A model generated the notes under the pieces. The model searched no databases, was not told where the DNA came from, and worked only from the letters and a program-made list of their open reading frames with translations. Below are positions 25,859-34,317 of a stretch of DNA of 64,000 nt, one piece after another (position 1 is the stretch's first letter; each line of letters starts with the position of its first letter). Origin of the DNA: Paenibacillus sp. (GTDB lineage: Bacteria > Bacillota > Bacilli > Paenibacillales > Paenibacillaceae); contig JAIRVF010000125.1 of the NCBI GenBank assembly GCA_031254035.1, positions 18,966-82,965 of the forward strand. The letters are read 5' to 3'. Both the position numbers and the translations under genes were made by a program.

Positions 25859-27517
25859 ATGTACAAGCTTTTATTAGTGGAAGATGAGGAAGATGTAAGG
25901 GATGGGCTTGTCGAGGAAATCGATTGGACGAGCCACGGTTTCCAAGTCGTAGATACAGCCGAGAACGGCAGGGAAGCGGCGGAGATTTTTGAGAAGCATA
26001 TTCCAGATGTGGTGGTTACCGATATCCAGATGCCGTTTATGGATGGGCTGCAGCTGGCAGGCTGGATTCGGGAACATTACAGTGCGACCAAAATTATTAT
26101 TTTGACAGGTTTCGACGAGTTTGAGTATGCGCAAAAGGCGATCAAGCTGCAAATCGACGAGTATGTGCTTAAACCTTTTTCGTCCCAGGAATTGTTGGAG
26201 GTTCTGCTTAAAGTGAAGCGGCAAATGGATGAAGAGTCCGCTGAAAAAGAAAACATCCATGTACTGATGGAACATTACCGGAAAAGCATTCCTGTACTCA
26301 GGGAGCTTTTTTTGTCTCAACTAGTCTCTCGGAGTATGTCATCTGATGAAATTCGCGATAAGAGCAGCAGTTATGAGGTAGAACTAGAGGGTCAAAGCTT
26401 CATGGCCTCAGTGCTCCGGACTGATTATGTCCACAACCATTTGGCGATGCAAAAAGATGGGGAGCAGACGGGTTCATCCAGTTCTTTAAAAGATTCGGAA
26501 GACCGCTACCTACAGCTATTTGCAGTTCTGAACATTGCCGAGGAAATCTGCCGGCGTTTAGAGGGTTTTAGGGTGTTCGTTCATTTGGAGGATTGCGTGC
26601 TGTTGTCGACGCTGCAGGAACAAGACCAGAGCATTGCGGCTCAGAAAACGATTTCTGTGCTTGAGGAAATTCGCATGAACGTGCACAAATATTTGAAGCT
26701 GACCATGACGATCGGTGCCGGAACCGTTTGTGGTAACCCCAGCGAGCTCCATCAGTCCTATGAGAAAGCGATGCAGGCGCTGGATTATCGGCTTATTCTC
26801 GGGAACGACCGCGTCATTTGGATCGGGGATGTCGAGACGGAGAAATGTGAATCGCTGAACTTTGACGAGCTGCAGGAACAGTCATTGATCCGCTGCATTA
26901 AGCTCGGAACATCGGAGGAGTTGGAGGGAATCCTTGCAAATCTATTCAGCGGCATGCCAATCGCCCAACTTTCCGTACAAGATTGCCAGGTGTACCTTAT
27001 GGAGATCCTCACTTGCACTATGAAGGTCGCCAAGGAATTCAACGTGGAGCTTGAAGAATTATTTGGGGCAGGAGCGCATCCTTATGCGGAAATCTACAAA
27101 TACAACAATATTCAGGAAGTGAAGCAGTGGATGAGCGCAATTTGTCTCCATCTGATGAATTCCATAGCCCAAGGCAGACAGAGCGGTTATAACCAGTTGG
27201 TTGAAAATGCAAAGGAATATATCCGGCTGCATTATCGGGACATCGATATTTCGATTAATAAAGTGTGCAAACATTTGCATATCAGCACAGGTTATTTCAG
27301 CAGTATTTTTAAGAAGGAAGTTAAAATGACCTTCGTCAATTATTTGATGCATATCCGAATGGAGGCGGCGAAGGAGAAACTTCGATTGACGGATTTGAAA
27401 ACGTTTGAGATCGCTGAAGCTATCGGATTTTCAGATCCGAATTACTTCAGTTTCTGCTTTCGCAAGAAATTTGGCATTTCACCTAAAGAATACAGAAATG
27501 GCGCCGGAGGTGCATAA
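25859..27517 (+). CDS. Response regulator, YesN-type, with AraC HTH
   Basis: A 552-residue two-component regulator. Receiver domain residues about 1-120: acidic pocket LLVEDEEDVRDG, phospho-acceptor Asp in VVTDIQMPFMDG near residue 56, Lys in VLKPFS near 105. A long middle region of unknown fold follows, then a C-terminal AraC helix-turn-helix pair (about residues 450-548) with SINKVCKHLHISTGYFSSIF and IAEAIGFSDPNYFSFCFRKK. ATG 25859 has AAAGGG 8 bases upstream; GTG 25850 and ATG 25853 are alternatives. Its kinase starts 4 bases after the stop. A 21-base-spaced direct repeat before mglB (30325-30357) is a likely binding site. Confidence 0.93.
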   Translation: MYKLLLVEDEEDVRDGLVEEIDWTSHGFQVVDTAENGREAAEIFEKHIPDVVVTDIQMPFMDGLQLAGWIREHYSATKIIILTGFDEFEYAQKAIKLQIDEYVLKPFSSQELLEVLLKVKRQMDEESAEKENIHVLMEHYRKSIPVLRELFLSQLVSRSMSSDEIRDKSSSYEVELEGQSFMASVLRTDYVHNHLAMQKDGEQTGSSSSLKDSEDRYLQLFAVLNIAEEICRRLEGFRVFVHLEDCVLLSTLQEQDQSIAAQKTISVLEEIRMNVHKYLKLTMTIGAGTVCGNPSELHQSYEKAMQALDYRLILGNDRVIWIGDVETEKCESLNFDELQEQSLIRCIKLGTSEELEGILANLFSGMPIAQLSVQDCQVYLMEILTCTMKVAKEFNVELEELFGAGAHPYAEIYKYNNIQEVKQWMSAICLHLMNSIAQGRQSGYNQLVENAKEYIRLHYRDIDISINKVCKHLHISTGYFSSIFKKEVKMTFVNYLMHIRMEAAKEKLRLTDLKTFEIAEAIGFSDPNYFSFCFRKKFGISPKEYRNGAGGA

Positions 27518-27521
27518 GAGG

Positions 27522-29321
27522 TTGAACATCGAGCGCAAAAGGAAACTTCTGAAAGTACCGCATTTTCTGATGTCTTTCAAATTTCGCAGCATTCAAACCA
27601 TTATTACCGTCTCATTCACGCTTGTGACCATTATGGTTGTTGTTGCCGTCAGCTTCATGCTCTATAACAAATTCACGAAAACAGCTGAAGAAAACGCCTA
27701 TCTGAACATCCAGCAAATCATTGAGCAGGTGAACTACCATCTGGAGTTGTATGCCAAGGGTATGCAAGATATTTACGCGGTGGTGGAGGATCAAATTAAC
27801 GAGACACCCAATATATCAAGTCTCTTATTACGGGAACAGCTGACCACACTGTTACATACCCGCGAAGATTTGGTGTCCGTGGGTTTGTTTACGCCGCAGG
27901 GGAAGCTTGTGCTGGATGTTCCGAACCTGGAAATGAGGAAAAACACCCGCCTTGAAGAGCAAAGTTGGTTTGAATCGGCACATACAAGTCCCCCAAAACT
28001 CTCTTTTTCTGCCCCCCATATCCAGAACTTATATAAAGGTCAATATAAATGGGTCGTATCGCTCAGTCGGATGATTCAATACAAGAATAACGGCGTAACG
28101 AAAGAAGGCATTTTGCTGGTGGACGTTAATTTCCGTACGATCGACGAGCTTAGTCGCAAGGTTAGCTTGGGCAAAAGAGGATATGCCTACATCATCGATG
28201 AACTTGGCAATATCGTGTACCATCCACAGCAGCAGTTGATCTATGCTGGCCTAAAGTATGAGAACCGGGAGCCTGTTTTTGATTATGCTTATGGCAGCTT
28301 TACGGACAAATTTAATGGAGAGGCGCGTTATATCACCATCCGTACCGTAGAGCCAATTCAGTGGAAAATCGTCGGGGTAGCCTATCTGGATGAAATCGTA
28401 ACGACGAAAAAAGATTTGAATCAGTTTTTGTTTTGGTTTCTCATAGTCGTCTGTGCTGCGGTGGTCATCCTGGCCATGTTTGTATCTGCCAAAATATCGC
28501 AGCCGCTGCGCAGGCTTGAGCACTCCGTGCAAAGTGTAGGACAAGGCGATTTCAGCACACCTATCCATGTTAGCGGCGCGCATGAGGTCGTGCAGCTTTC
28601 GAAACGTTTCAACTTCATGCTTCACCGCATCCGGCAGTTGATGGACCAGATCATTCATGAGCAGGAAGCCAAGCGAAAGAGCGAGCTGGATGTGCTGCAA
28701 TCTCAGATTAATCCCCACTTTTTATACAATACATTGAATTCGGTCATCCGTTTGGCGGAAAAAGGAAAAAAGGAAGAAATCGTCGCAACCATCACATCAC
28801 TTTCGAAGTTTTTCAGGATCAGTTTGAGCAAAGGCAAAAACATCATCACGCTTGAGGAGGAGCTTGAGCATGTACGGCATTATTTGATTATCCAGAAAAT
28901 ACGTTTTAAGAACAAATTCAACTACACTATAGAGTGCGAAAGCGCAGCCTTGTCATGTTTGACACTAAAGCTGATTTTGCAACCCATCGTGGAAAATGCC
29001 ATTGTTCATGGGATCGAAAAAATGTCCGACGAGGGCTTTATTCACATTACCGCTTCCATTCAGGACAACCACTTGGCGATTCGAATTTCTGATAATGGGA
29101 TTGGCATGACCCAGCAGGTTCTGGATCGGCTTCTGACAGGTAGGATCCGCAGCGGCGGTTCCGGCGTTGGCGTACGGAATGTCAATGAACGGATTCGCTT
29201 GTATTGCGGTAAACAATACGGTTTACGTTTCGATAGCGAACTGGAGGAAGGAACAACAGTAATGATTACGCTGCCATTGGTGCATAGCGATGATGAGCAG
29301 CAGGAAAGAGGGATGTCATGA
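27522..29321 (+). CDS. YesM-type sensor histidine kinase
   Basis: A 599-residue membrane kinase paired with the regulator just upstream. TTG 27522 is chosen because GGAGGTG (27506-27512) lies 9 bases before it; no ATG is near, the next being ATG 27570. Order: TM1 (TIITVSFTLVTIMVVVAVSF, about residues 30-52), an extracellular sensor region of about 270 residues of Cache type, TM2 (FLFWFLIVVCAAVVILAMFV), HAMP (about 325-375), the phospho-His box QINPHFLYNTLNSV, and a HATPase domain with VENAIVHGIEK, ISDNGIGM and GVGVRNVNERI. The extracellular part probably reads a sugar through the lipoprotein encoded next, whose ATG overlaps its stop by 4 bases. Confidence 0.92.
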   Translation: MNIERKRKLLKVPHFLMSFKFRSIQTIITVSFTLVTIMVVVAVSFMLYNKFTKTAEENAYLNIQQIIEQVNYHLELYAKGMQDIYAVVEDQINETPNISSLLLREQLTTLLHTREDLVSVGLFTPQGKLVLDVPNLEMRKNTRLEEQSWFESAHTSPPKLSFSAPHIQNLYKGQYKWVVSLSRMIQYKNNGVTKEGILLVDVNFRTIDELSRKVSLGKRGYAYIIDELGNIVYHPQQQLIYAGLKYENREPVFDYAYGSFTDKFNGEARYITIRTVEPIQWKIVGVAYLDEIVTTKKDLNQFLFWFLIVVCAAVVILAMFVSAKISQPLRRLEHSVQSVGQGDFSTPIHVSGAHEVVQLSKRFNFMLHRIRQLMDQIIHEQEAKRKSELDVLQSQINPHFLYNTLNSVIRLAEKGKKEEIVATITSLSKFFRISLSKGKNIITLEEELEHVRHYLIIQKIRFKNKFNYTIECESAALSCLTLKLILQPIVENAIVHGIEKMSDEGFIHITASIQDNHLAIRISDNGIGMTQQVLDRLLTGRIRSGGSGVGVRNVNERIRLYCGKQYGLRFDSELEEGTTVMITLPLVHSDDEQQERGMS

Positions 29322-30301
29322 GAGATTTAAGGACCACACGAATTAGAGTCTACTTGATGCTTTCCTTGACCATTGTGTTGGCATCTTGCAGCGGAGCGGC
29401 ACCGGGACTGCATGCATTGGAGAATTCAAGGAACGTGGACATGATTGTCAAAATGGATCACGGCGACTTTTGGAAAACAGTTAAGATGGGTGCCGAGGTT
29501 GCGGCGAAGGAGTATAACGTCAACCTTACTTTCAAAGCTCCGCAGGCTGAAAACGACATCGACGAGCAGATCCGACTTGTGGACGAGTCCATCCAAAACA
29601 ACGCTGATGCTATTATTTTATCTGCAAGTGATTATATGAAATTGGCCCAGGTGACGGACCGTGCGGCCTATTACAAAATCCCAGTCATTTCGATGGATTC
29701 GGAGGTGGCTTCAGCTCGGGTCAAATCCTTTGTTGGCACAAACAACTATGAGGCTGGGCAGAAGGCCGCGGAAAGGTTGATCAAGCTAACGGGAACGGAA
29801 AGCCGGATTGGTGTTATGAACTTTGTAAAAGGCGCGAAAAATGGCGACGAACGGGAACAGGGGTTTTTGGACTATGCAGCCCGTTATCCGGGAGTCGAGG
29901 TGGTGGATATTGAATATTGCGAATCGGATGAACAGAAGGCGCGGGAATTCACTCGCAAAATGATGGCGGAGCATCCGGATCTGAACGGGATAGTTGCTCT
30001 TAATGAGGTTGCTTCCATAGGAACGGCTGAGGAAATCCAGAAGCTTGGATACGGGGAAAAGGTCAAAATTATTACTTTTGACAGTCCTTCCAAAGTGATG
30101 GAGCTGCTTCAGGAGGGGATCGTTCAAGGAACCGTAATCCAAAATCCGTTTAACAACGGATATCTCGCGGTGCAGATTGCGGTTCAAGCTATTGAGGGCA
30201 TTGAGGTTCCAGAACGGGTGGATACGTACTCCAAACTGATCGACCTGGATAATATGCTGGGGCCTGAAAACCAGAAACAGCTGTTTCCGTTCGTAAAATA
30301 A
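29318..30301 (+). CDS. Lipoprotein sugar-binding protein, probable sensor partner of the kinase
   Basis: A 327-residue type-1 periplasmic-binding (RbsB/MglB-like) protein. The N-terminus ends in a lipobox LASC, so it is membrane-anchored. The fold motifs are ADAIILSASDYMKLAQV near residue 90, VISMDSEVASARVKSFVGTNN near 120, LNGIVALNEVASIGTAEEI near 225 and GTVIQNPFNNGYLAVQIA near 275. It overlaps the kinase gene by 4 bases and is not adjacent to a permease, so it looks like the third part of a three-component sensing system, like other YesM-YesN-binding-protein sets, rather than a transport subunit. The target sugar is presumably that of the importer downstream. Confidence 0.85.
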   Translation: MRDLRTTRIRVYLMLSLTIVLASCSGAAPGLHALENSRNVDMIVKMDHGDFWKTVKMGAEVAAKEYNVNLTFKAPQAENDIDEQIRLVDESIQNNADAIILSASDYMKLAQVTDRAAYYKIPVISMDSEVASARVKSFVGTNNYEAGQKAAERLIKLTGTESRIGVMNFVKGAKNGDEREQGFLDYAARYPGVEVVDIEYCESDEQKAREFTRKMMAEHPDLNGIVALNEVASIGTAEEIQKLGYGEKVKIITFDSPSKVMELLQEGIVQGTVIQNPFNNGYLAVQIAVQAIEGIEVPERVDTYSKLIDLDNMLGPENQKQLFPFVK

Positions 30302-30324
30302 TCCGATTGGGCTTTATTTCAATG

Positions 30325-30357
30325 CATGAGAATTTTCATAAAACACATGAGAATTTT
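30325..30357 (+). promoter_or_regulatory. Direct repeat CATGAGAATTTT x2, probable regulator site for mglB
   Basis: Two identical 12-mers at 30325-30336 and 30346-30357, 21 bases apart centre to centre, two helical turns. They end just before a weak -35 position (30361-30366) that is 17 bases from CATAAT (30384-30389), the arrangement of AraC-type activators that replace a poor -35. Confidence 0.6.
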
Positions 30358-30383
30358 ATATTCGAATGAGATGCCAGATCCAG

Positions 30384-30389
30384 CATAAT
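30384..30389 (+). promoter_or_regulatory. -10 box candidate for mglBAC
   Basis: CATAAT, five of six matches to TATAAT, 56 bases before the mglB ATG, with no consensus -35 (TTCGAA at the 17-base position). Confidence 0.4.
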
Positions 30390-30444
30390 GAAAACGTATC
30401 CAGAAGATGTGATAAATCAGATGATAAATAGGAGGTCAATTACG

Positions 30445-31458
30445 ATGAAAAAAATAACTTCCGTATTGCTCGCGAGCGCTTTGCTCGGTTCGGTAATGGC
30501 GGGCTGCTCGAGCGGCGCTGACAGTGAGAAGCCGTCCATTGGTGTAGCGATCTACAAGTTCGACGATACGTTTATGACGGGCGTGCGCAACTCTATCAAA
30601 ACGAATGCCGCAGATATCGCAAAAGTAGACATCGTAGACAGCCAAAATTCTCAACCGACACAAAACGATAAGGTCGATCTGTTCATTTCGAAGAAAGCCA
30701 AAGCTTTGGTTATCAATCCGGTTGACCGGACGGCTGCTGGTGTAATTATCGACAAAGCCAAAGCAGCCAACATTCCGGTTGTTTTCCTCAACCGCGAACC
30801 TTTGCCAGAGGATATGAAAAAATGGGATAAAGTCTATTATGTCGGCGCGAAAGCCGAGGAATCAGGCACCATGTCCGGCGAGTTGATCGCCGATTATTGG
30901 AAATCCCATCCGGAAGCAGATAAAAACGGGGACGGCGTACTGCAATATATCATGCTGAAAGGTGAACCAGGTCACCAGGACGCTGAGCTCCGCACGAAGT
31001 ACTCTATTGAGGCGATCGAGAAAGCCGGCATCAAAGTCGAAAAACTTGAAGAAGACACCGCCATGTGGGACCGCGTTAAAGGTCAGGAGAAAATGGCTGC
31101 TTTCCTCGGAGCCCATGGTGATAAAATCGAAGCCGTGCTGGCGAACAATGATGACATGGCCCTCGGCGCGATCGAAGCGCTGAAAGCGGCAGGATATTTC
31201 AAAGACGGCAAAACGATGCCAGTTGTAGGCGTTGATGCAACCGCTCCCGCCCTGCAGGCATTGGAGGATGGAACGATGCTCGGGACTGTGCTGAACGACG
31301 CAAATAACCAGGGTAAAGCGGCGGTAGCGCTCGCGACAGTGCTGGCAAAAGGAGAAACGCCGTCCAAGGAGAATATCGGATTTGATATCACGGATAACCA
31401 ATATGTATGGATTCCTTACAAAAAAATCACCAAGGACAATATTAGCGATGCGAAATAG
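30445..31458 (+). CDS. mglB: Galactose/methyl-galactoside ABC importer, substrate-binding lipoprotein
   Basis: A 337-residue lipoprotein. ATG 30445 follows AGGAGG and starts a signal with lipobox VMAGC; an ATG at 30388 would add 19 residues ahead of the signal. MglB-type features: IGVAIYKFDDTFMTGVRN near residue 35, DLFISKKAKALVINPVDRTA near 75, VFLNREPL near 110 and VLANNDDMALGAIEALKAAGYF near 235, with the Asp/Asn residues that hold the hexose. First gene of mglBAC. A U-less hairpin between it and mglA (31486-31508) may favour excess binding protein. Galactose is predicted from family similarity; glucose or xylose are possible. Confidence 0.9.
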   Translation: MKKITSVLLASALLGSVMAGCSSGADSEKPSIGVAIYKFDDTFMTGVRNSIKTNAADIAKVDIVDSQNSQPTQNDKVDLFISKKAKALVINPVDRTAAGVIIDKAKAANIPVVFLNREPLPEDMKKWDKVYYVGAKAEESGTMSGELIADYWKSHPEADKNGDGVLQYIMLKGEPGHQDAELRTKYSIEAIEKAGIKVEKLEEDTAMWDRVKGQEKMAAFLGAHGDKIEAVLANNDDMALGAIEALKAAGYFKDGKTMPVVGVDATAPALQALEDGTMLGTVLNDANNQGKAAVALATVLAKGETPSKENIGFDITDNQYVWIPYKKITKDNISDAK

Positions 31459-31485
31459 ATAAACATAAATAACCATTCTGCCAGC

Positions 31486-31508
31486 AGAGATGGCGACAAG
31501 CCATCTCT
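31486..31508 (+). other. Intercistronic hairpin, mglB-mglA
   Basis: Perfect 9-bp stem AGAGATGGC (31486-31494) / GCCATCTCT (31500-31508) without a T-tract: an RNA-stability element rather than a terminator. Confidence 0.6.
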
Positions 31509-31545
31509 CCGTACGGCTTGGATGAGGAGTAGGGAGCGGGAATCT

Positions 31546-33057
31546 ATGGCTCAAAACGGATATTTATTGGAAATGAAAGGGATCTCCAAGGAGTTCCCCG
31601 GCGTCAAAGCGCTGGATAATGTAACGTTACAAGTCAGACCTGGTACGGTGCATGCTTTAATGGGCGAGAATGGTGCCGGGAAATCGACGCTGATGAAATG
31701 CCTGTACGGCATTTATTCACCCGCTGCTGGCGAAATCATACTTGATGGCCAGGAGGCACTAATCAAAAACTCAAAAGATGCGCTGAATTATGGCATATCC
31801 ATGATTCACCAGGAACTGCATCCTGTGCCGTTTCGCAATGTCATGGAAAATATTTGGCTGGGTCGTTTCCCTACGAGAGGAGTAGGGCCGTTCCAGTTCA
31901 TTGATCATAAGAAAATGTATAACGATACAAAGAAACTTTTCAAGCAGCTCGACATCGATTTGGAACCGGACACCATGGTTGGCAAGCTGTCGGTTTCCAA
32001 AATTCAGTCGATCGAAATCGCAAAGGCGGTATCCTTCCGCTCCAAAGTCATCATCATGGATGAGCCAACATCATCTCTTACTAGCGTAGAGGTCGAACAT
32101 TTATTCCGGATCATCCAGGATCTGAAAAAGCTCGGCGTCGCTATCATCTATATCTCACACAAAATGGAAGAAATTTTGCGGATTAGCGATGACGTCTCAA
32201 TTATGCGTGACGGGCTGAAAGTCGGTACCTGGCCGGCCAGCGAGCTGACGACGGACATGATTATAGAGAAAATGGTCGGACGCGATTTGACGCAGCGTTT
32301 TCCGGACCGTGAAAATGTTCCCGGCGATGTATTACTCGAAGTTAAAGGGGTTACCTCAATCCTGCCCAAATCTTTCAAGGATATATCCTTTGAGCTCCGC
32401 AAGGGCGAAGTACTTGGAATCGGCGGTCTTGTGGGCGCGCAGCGTACGGAACTGATGGAAGCGCTGTTCGGGCTGCGTGGGATTTCGACCGGACAGATCA
32501 AGATACATGGCCAAGAAGTGAAAATCAAAACGCCTGAGGATGCAATCCAACATGGCATGGCGCTTTTGACCGAAGAACGGCGTGTTACAGGGATATTTCC
32601 AGTGCTGCCTGTCCACGAAAATGCATCGATTGCGAATCTCAGCAAGTACCGCAAACTGCTGCTTTTTCTTGACGGAAGAAAAAAGAGAAAAGAAGCGGAT
32701 ACGATGGTCGAGAGGCTTCGTACCAAGACACCTACATCTAACACGCTGATCATGAACCTTTCGGGAGGCAACCAGCAGAAGGTGCTTTTGGCTAGATGGC
32801 TGTTAACCGAGCCGGAAATTCTTTTGCTCGACGAACCAACCCGCGGTATTGACGTGGGTGCCAAATTCGAGATCTATACGATTATTAGAGATCTTGCCAA
32901 GCAGGGCAAAAGCATGATTATGATCTCTTCTGAGATGCCTGAGCTGATCGGGATGTCGGACAGAATTATGGTGATGTCGGAAGGGTGTCTAACCGGAATT
33001 CTGGATGGAGATGCCGCCAAGGAAGAAGAAATTATGCGGCTGGCTGCACAGCATTAA
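31546..33057 (+). CDS. mglA: Galactose/methyl-galactoside ABC importer, ATP-binding protein
   Basis: A 503-residue double ATPase typical of the ribose/galactose importers. First half: Walker A GENGAGKST near residue 38, Walker B VIIMDEPTSSL near 165 and a degenerate signature LSVSKIQSIEIAKAV. Second half: a degenerate P-loop IGGLVGAQRTELMEAL near 290, a canonical signature LSGGNQQKVLLARWL near 405 and Walker B ILLLDEPTRGIDVGAK near 425. The start ATG 31546 has AGGGAGCGGG upstream; an ATG at 31522 is less well placed. It is followed by mglC after 31 bases. Confidence 0.93.
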   Translation: MAQNGYLLEMKGISKEFPGVKALDNVTLQVRPGTVHALMGENGAGKSTLMKCLYGIYSPAAGEIILDGQEALIKNSKDALNYGISMIHQELHPVPFRNVMENIWLGRFPTRGVGPFQFIDHKKMYNDTKKLFKQLDIDLEPDTMVGKLSVSKIQSIEIAKAVSFRSKVIIMDEPTSSLTSVEVEHLFRIIQDLKKLGVAIIYISHKMEEILRISDDVSIMRDGLKVGTWPASELTTDMIIEKMVGRDLTQRFPDRENVPGDVLLEVKGVTSILPKSFKDISFELRKGEVLGIGGLVGAQRTELMEALFGLRGISTGQIKIHGQEVKIKTPEDAIQHGMALLTEERRVTGIFPVLPVHENASIANLSKYRKLLLFLDGRKKRKEADTMVERLRTKTPTSNTLIMNLSGGNQQKVLLARWLLTEPEILLLDEPTRGIDVGAKFEIYTIIRDLAKQGKSMIMISSEMPELIGMSDRIMVMSEGCLTGILDGDAAKEEEIMRLAAQH

Positions 33058-33088
33058 GGACATCTAAGGAGGAGGACCCATACTGAAC

Positions 33089-34108
33089 ATGAAACAAAAT
33101 AGCGGCACTAAATCATTGCAAAGCTTCACGTCCAAGTATGCGATTTATATCGTGCTGGTGCTGCTAGTAATTGGAATCACCATTTATAATCCATCATTTT
33201 TTTCCATAGATTCACTGCGCAACATATTGATCCAATCTTCCACAAGAGTGATTATTGCTTTAGGGGTCGCTTTTGTCCTGATTACGGCTGGAACAGACTT
33301 GTCTGCCGGTAGAATTGTCGGTTTAACTGCCGTTGTTTCGGCTTCCATGCTGCAAACCGCAGCGTATGCCAACCGATTTTTTCCGGATTTGCCGCAGCTT
33401 AAAGTGTTTGTCCCTATCATATTGGCCATTTTGGTTGGCCTGTTATGTGGTCTGATCAACGGTCTGGTAGTCGCCAAGTTGCATGTGCCGCCTTTTATCG
33501 CAACGCTTGGCACGATGGTCGCTGTGTACGGTATCAACTCGATGTACTTCGATATGGACCCGAATAATTCGCAGCCGATCGGCGGTTTGCGCGAAGGTTT
33601 TACGAACATCGGTTCCGGAGCGATTGGGAAAGGACAGTTTTCCGTTCCTTACATTGTATTGATCGCGATCTTTGTGGCCTTCATCGTGTGGGTCATTTTC
33701 AATAAAACGAAACTTGGAAAAAATATGTATGCCATCGGCGGCAATGTACAGGCGGCCAAGGTATCCGGAATTAATGTGGCCAAGTATTTGATTTATATAT
33801 ACATGATTGCCGGTGCATTGTACGGTCTTGCAGGCGTACTCGAAGCTTCTAGAACCGGTGGTGCAACGAATAACTACGGCAACATGTATGAGCTTGATGC
33901 CATCGCGGCATGCGTCGTCGGTGGTGTGTCCACGACAGGTGGTATTGGTACGGTTCCGGGAGTTATGGTGGGCGTCCTGATTTTTACGATTATCAATTAC
34001 GGCCTTACGTTTATAGGCATCAGTCCTTATTGGCAGCTAATTGTAAAAGGCATGATCATTGTAGCGGCTGTTGCGTTCGACATGCGAAAATACGCTGCCA
34101 AGAAATAG
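33089..34108 (+). CDS. mglC: Galactose/methyl-galactoside ABC importer, permease
   Basis: A 339-residue membrane protein of the RbsC/MglC family with about 8-10 hydrophobic segments and the family motifs GTDLSAGRIVGLTA near residue 70, GLINGLVVAKLHVPPFIATLGTM near 115, IGGNVQAAKVSGIN near 215 and ELDAIAACVVGGVSTTGGIGT near 270. The ribosome site AAGGAGGAGG (33066-33075) is 13 bases before the ATG but only 7 before an in-frame CTG at 33083, so initiation at CTG is possible. Last gene of mglBAC; no convincing terminator was found in the following 200 bases. Confidence 0.92.
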   Translation: MKQNSGTKSLQSFTSKYAIYIVLVLLVIGITIYNPSFFSIDSLRNILIQSSTRVIIALGVAFVLITAGTDLSAGRIVGLTAVVSASMLQTAAYANRFFPDLPQLKVFVPIILAILVGLLCGLINGLVVAKLHVPPFIATLGTMVAVYGINSMYFDMDPNNSQPIGGLREGFTNIGSGAIGKGQFSVPYIVLIAIFVAFIVWVIFNKTKLGKNMYAIGGNVQAAKVSGINVAKYLIYIYMIAGALYGLAGVLEASRTGGATNNYGNMYELDAIAACVVGGVSTTGGIGTVPGVMVGVLIFTIINYGLTFIGISPYWQLIVKGMIIVAAVAFDMRKYAAKK

Positions 34109-34231
34109 AAGGGAAAAACGTTATATGAGCATCAACCGGATTGCCGCAACCCGCAGGGGAGGGGCATATTTGGGTTTGTCCATATGGAAATTATCTTCCA
34201 TTATTTGTGGCCCCCGCAAAAGAAACAATCA

Positions 34232-34240
34232 TGTTACAAT
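34232..34240 (+). promoter_or_regulatory. Extended -10 promoter candidate for the CAP-domain gene
   Basis: TGTTACAAT fits a TGN-extended -10 box, 78 bases before the ATG at 34318; no clear -35. Confidence 0.35.
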
Positions 34241-34317
34241 GTGTAAGTCAGTGATGACAACTTTGTAACCGGAACGAATCACTTTTTTGGTAGAACAGCA
34301 TGAGAAGGAGATGTACC

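Noticed and set aside
29318-30301. Second mglB of the importer
   Set aside because: It overlaps the kinase gene by 4 bases, is on the far side of the mglB promoter, and is better explained as the sensor partner.
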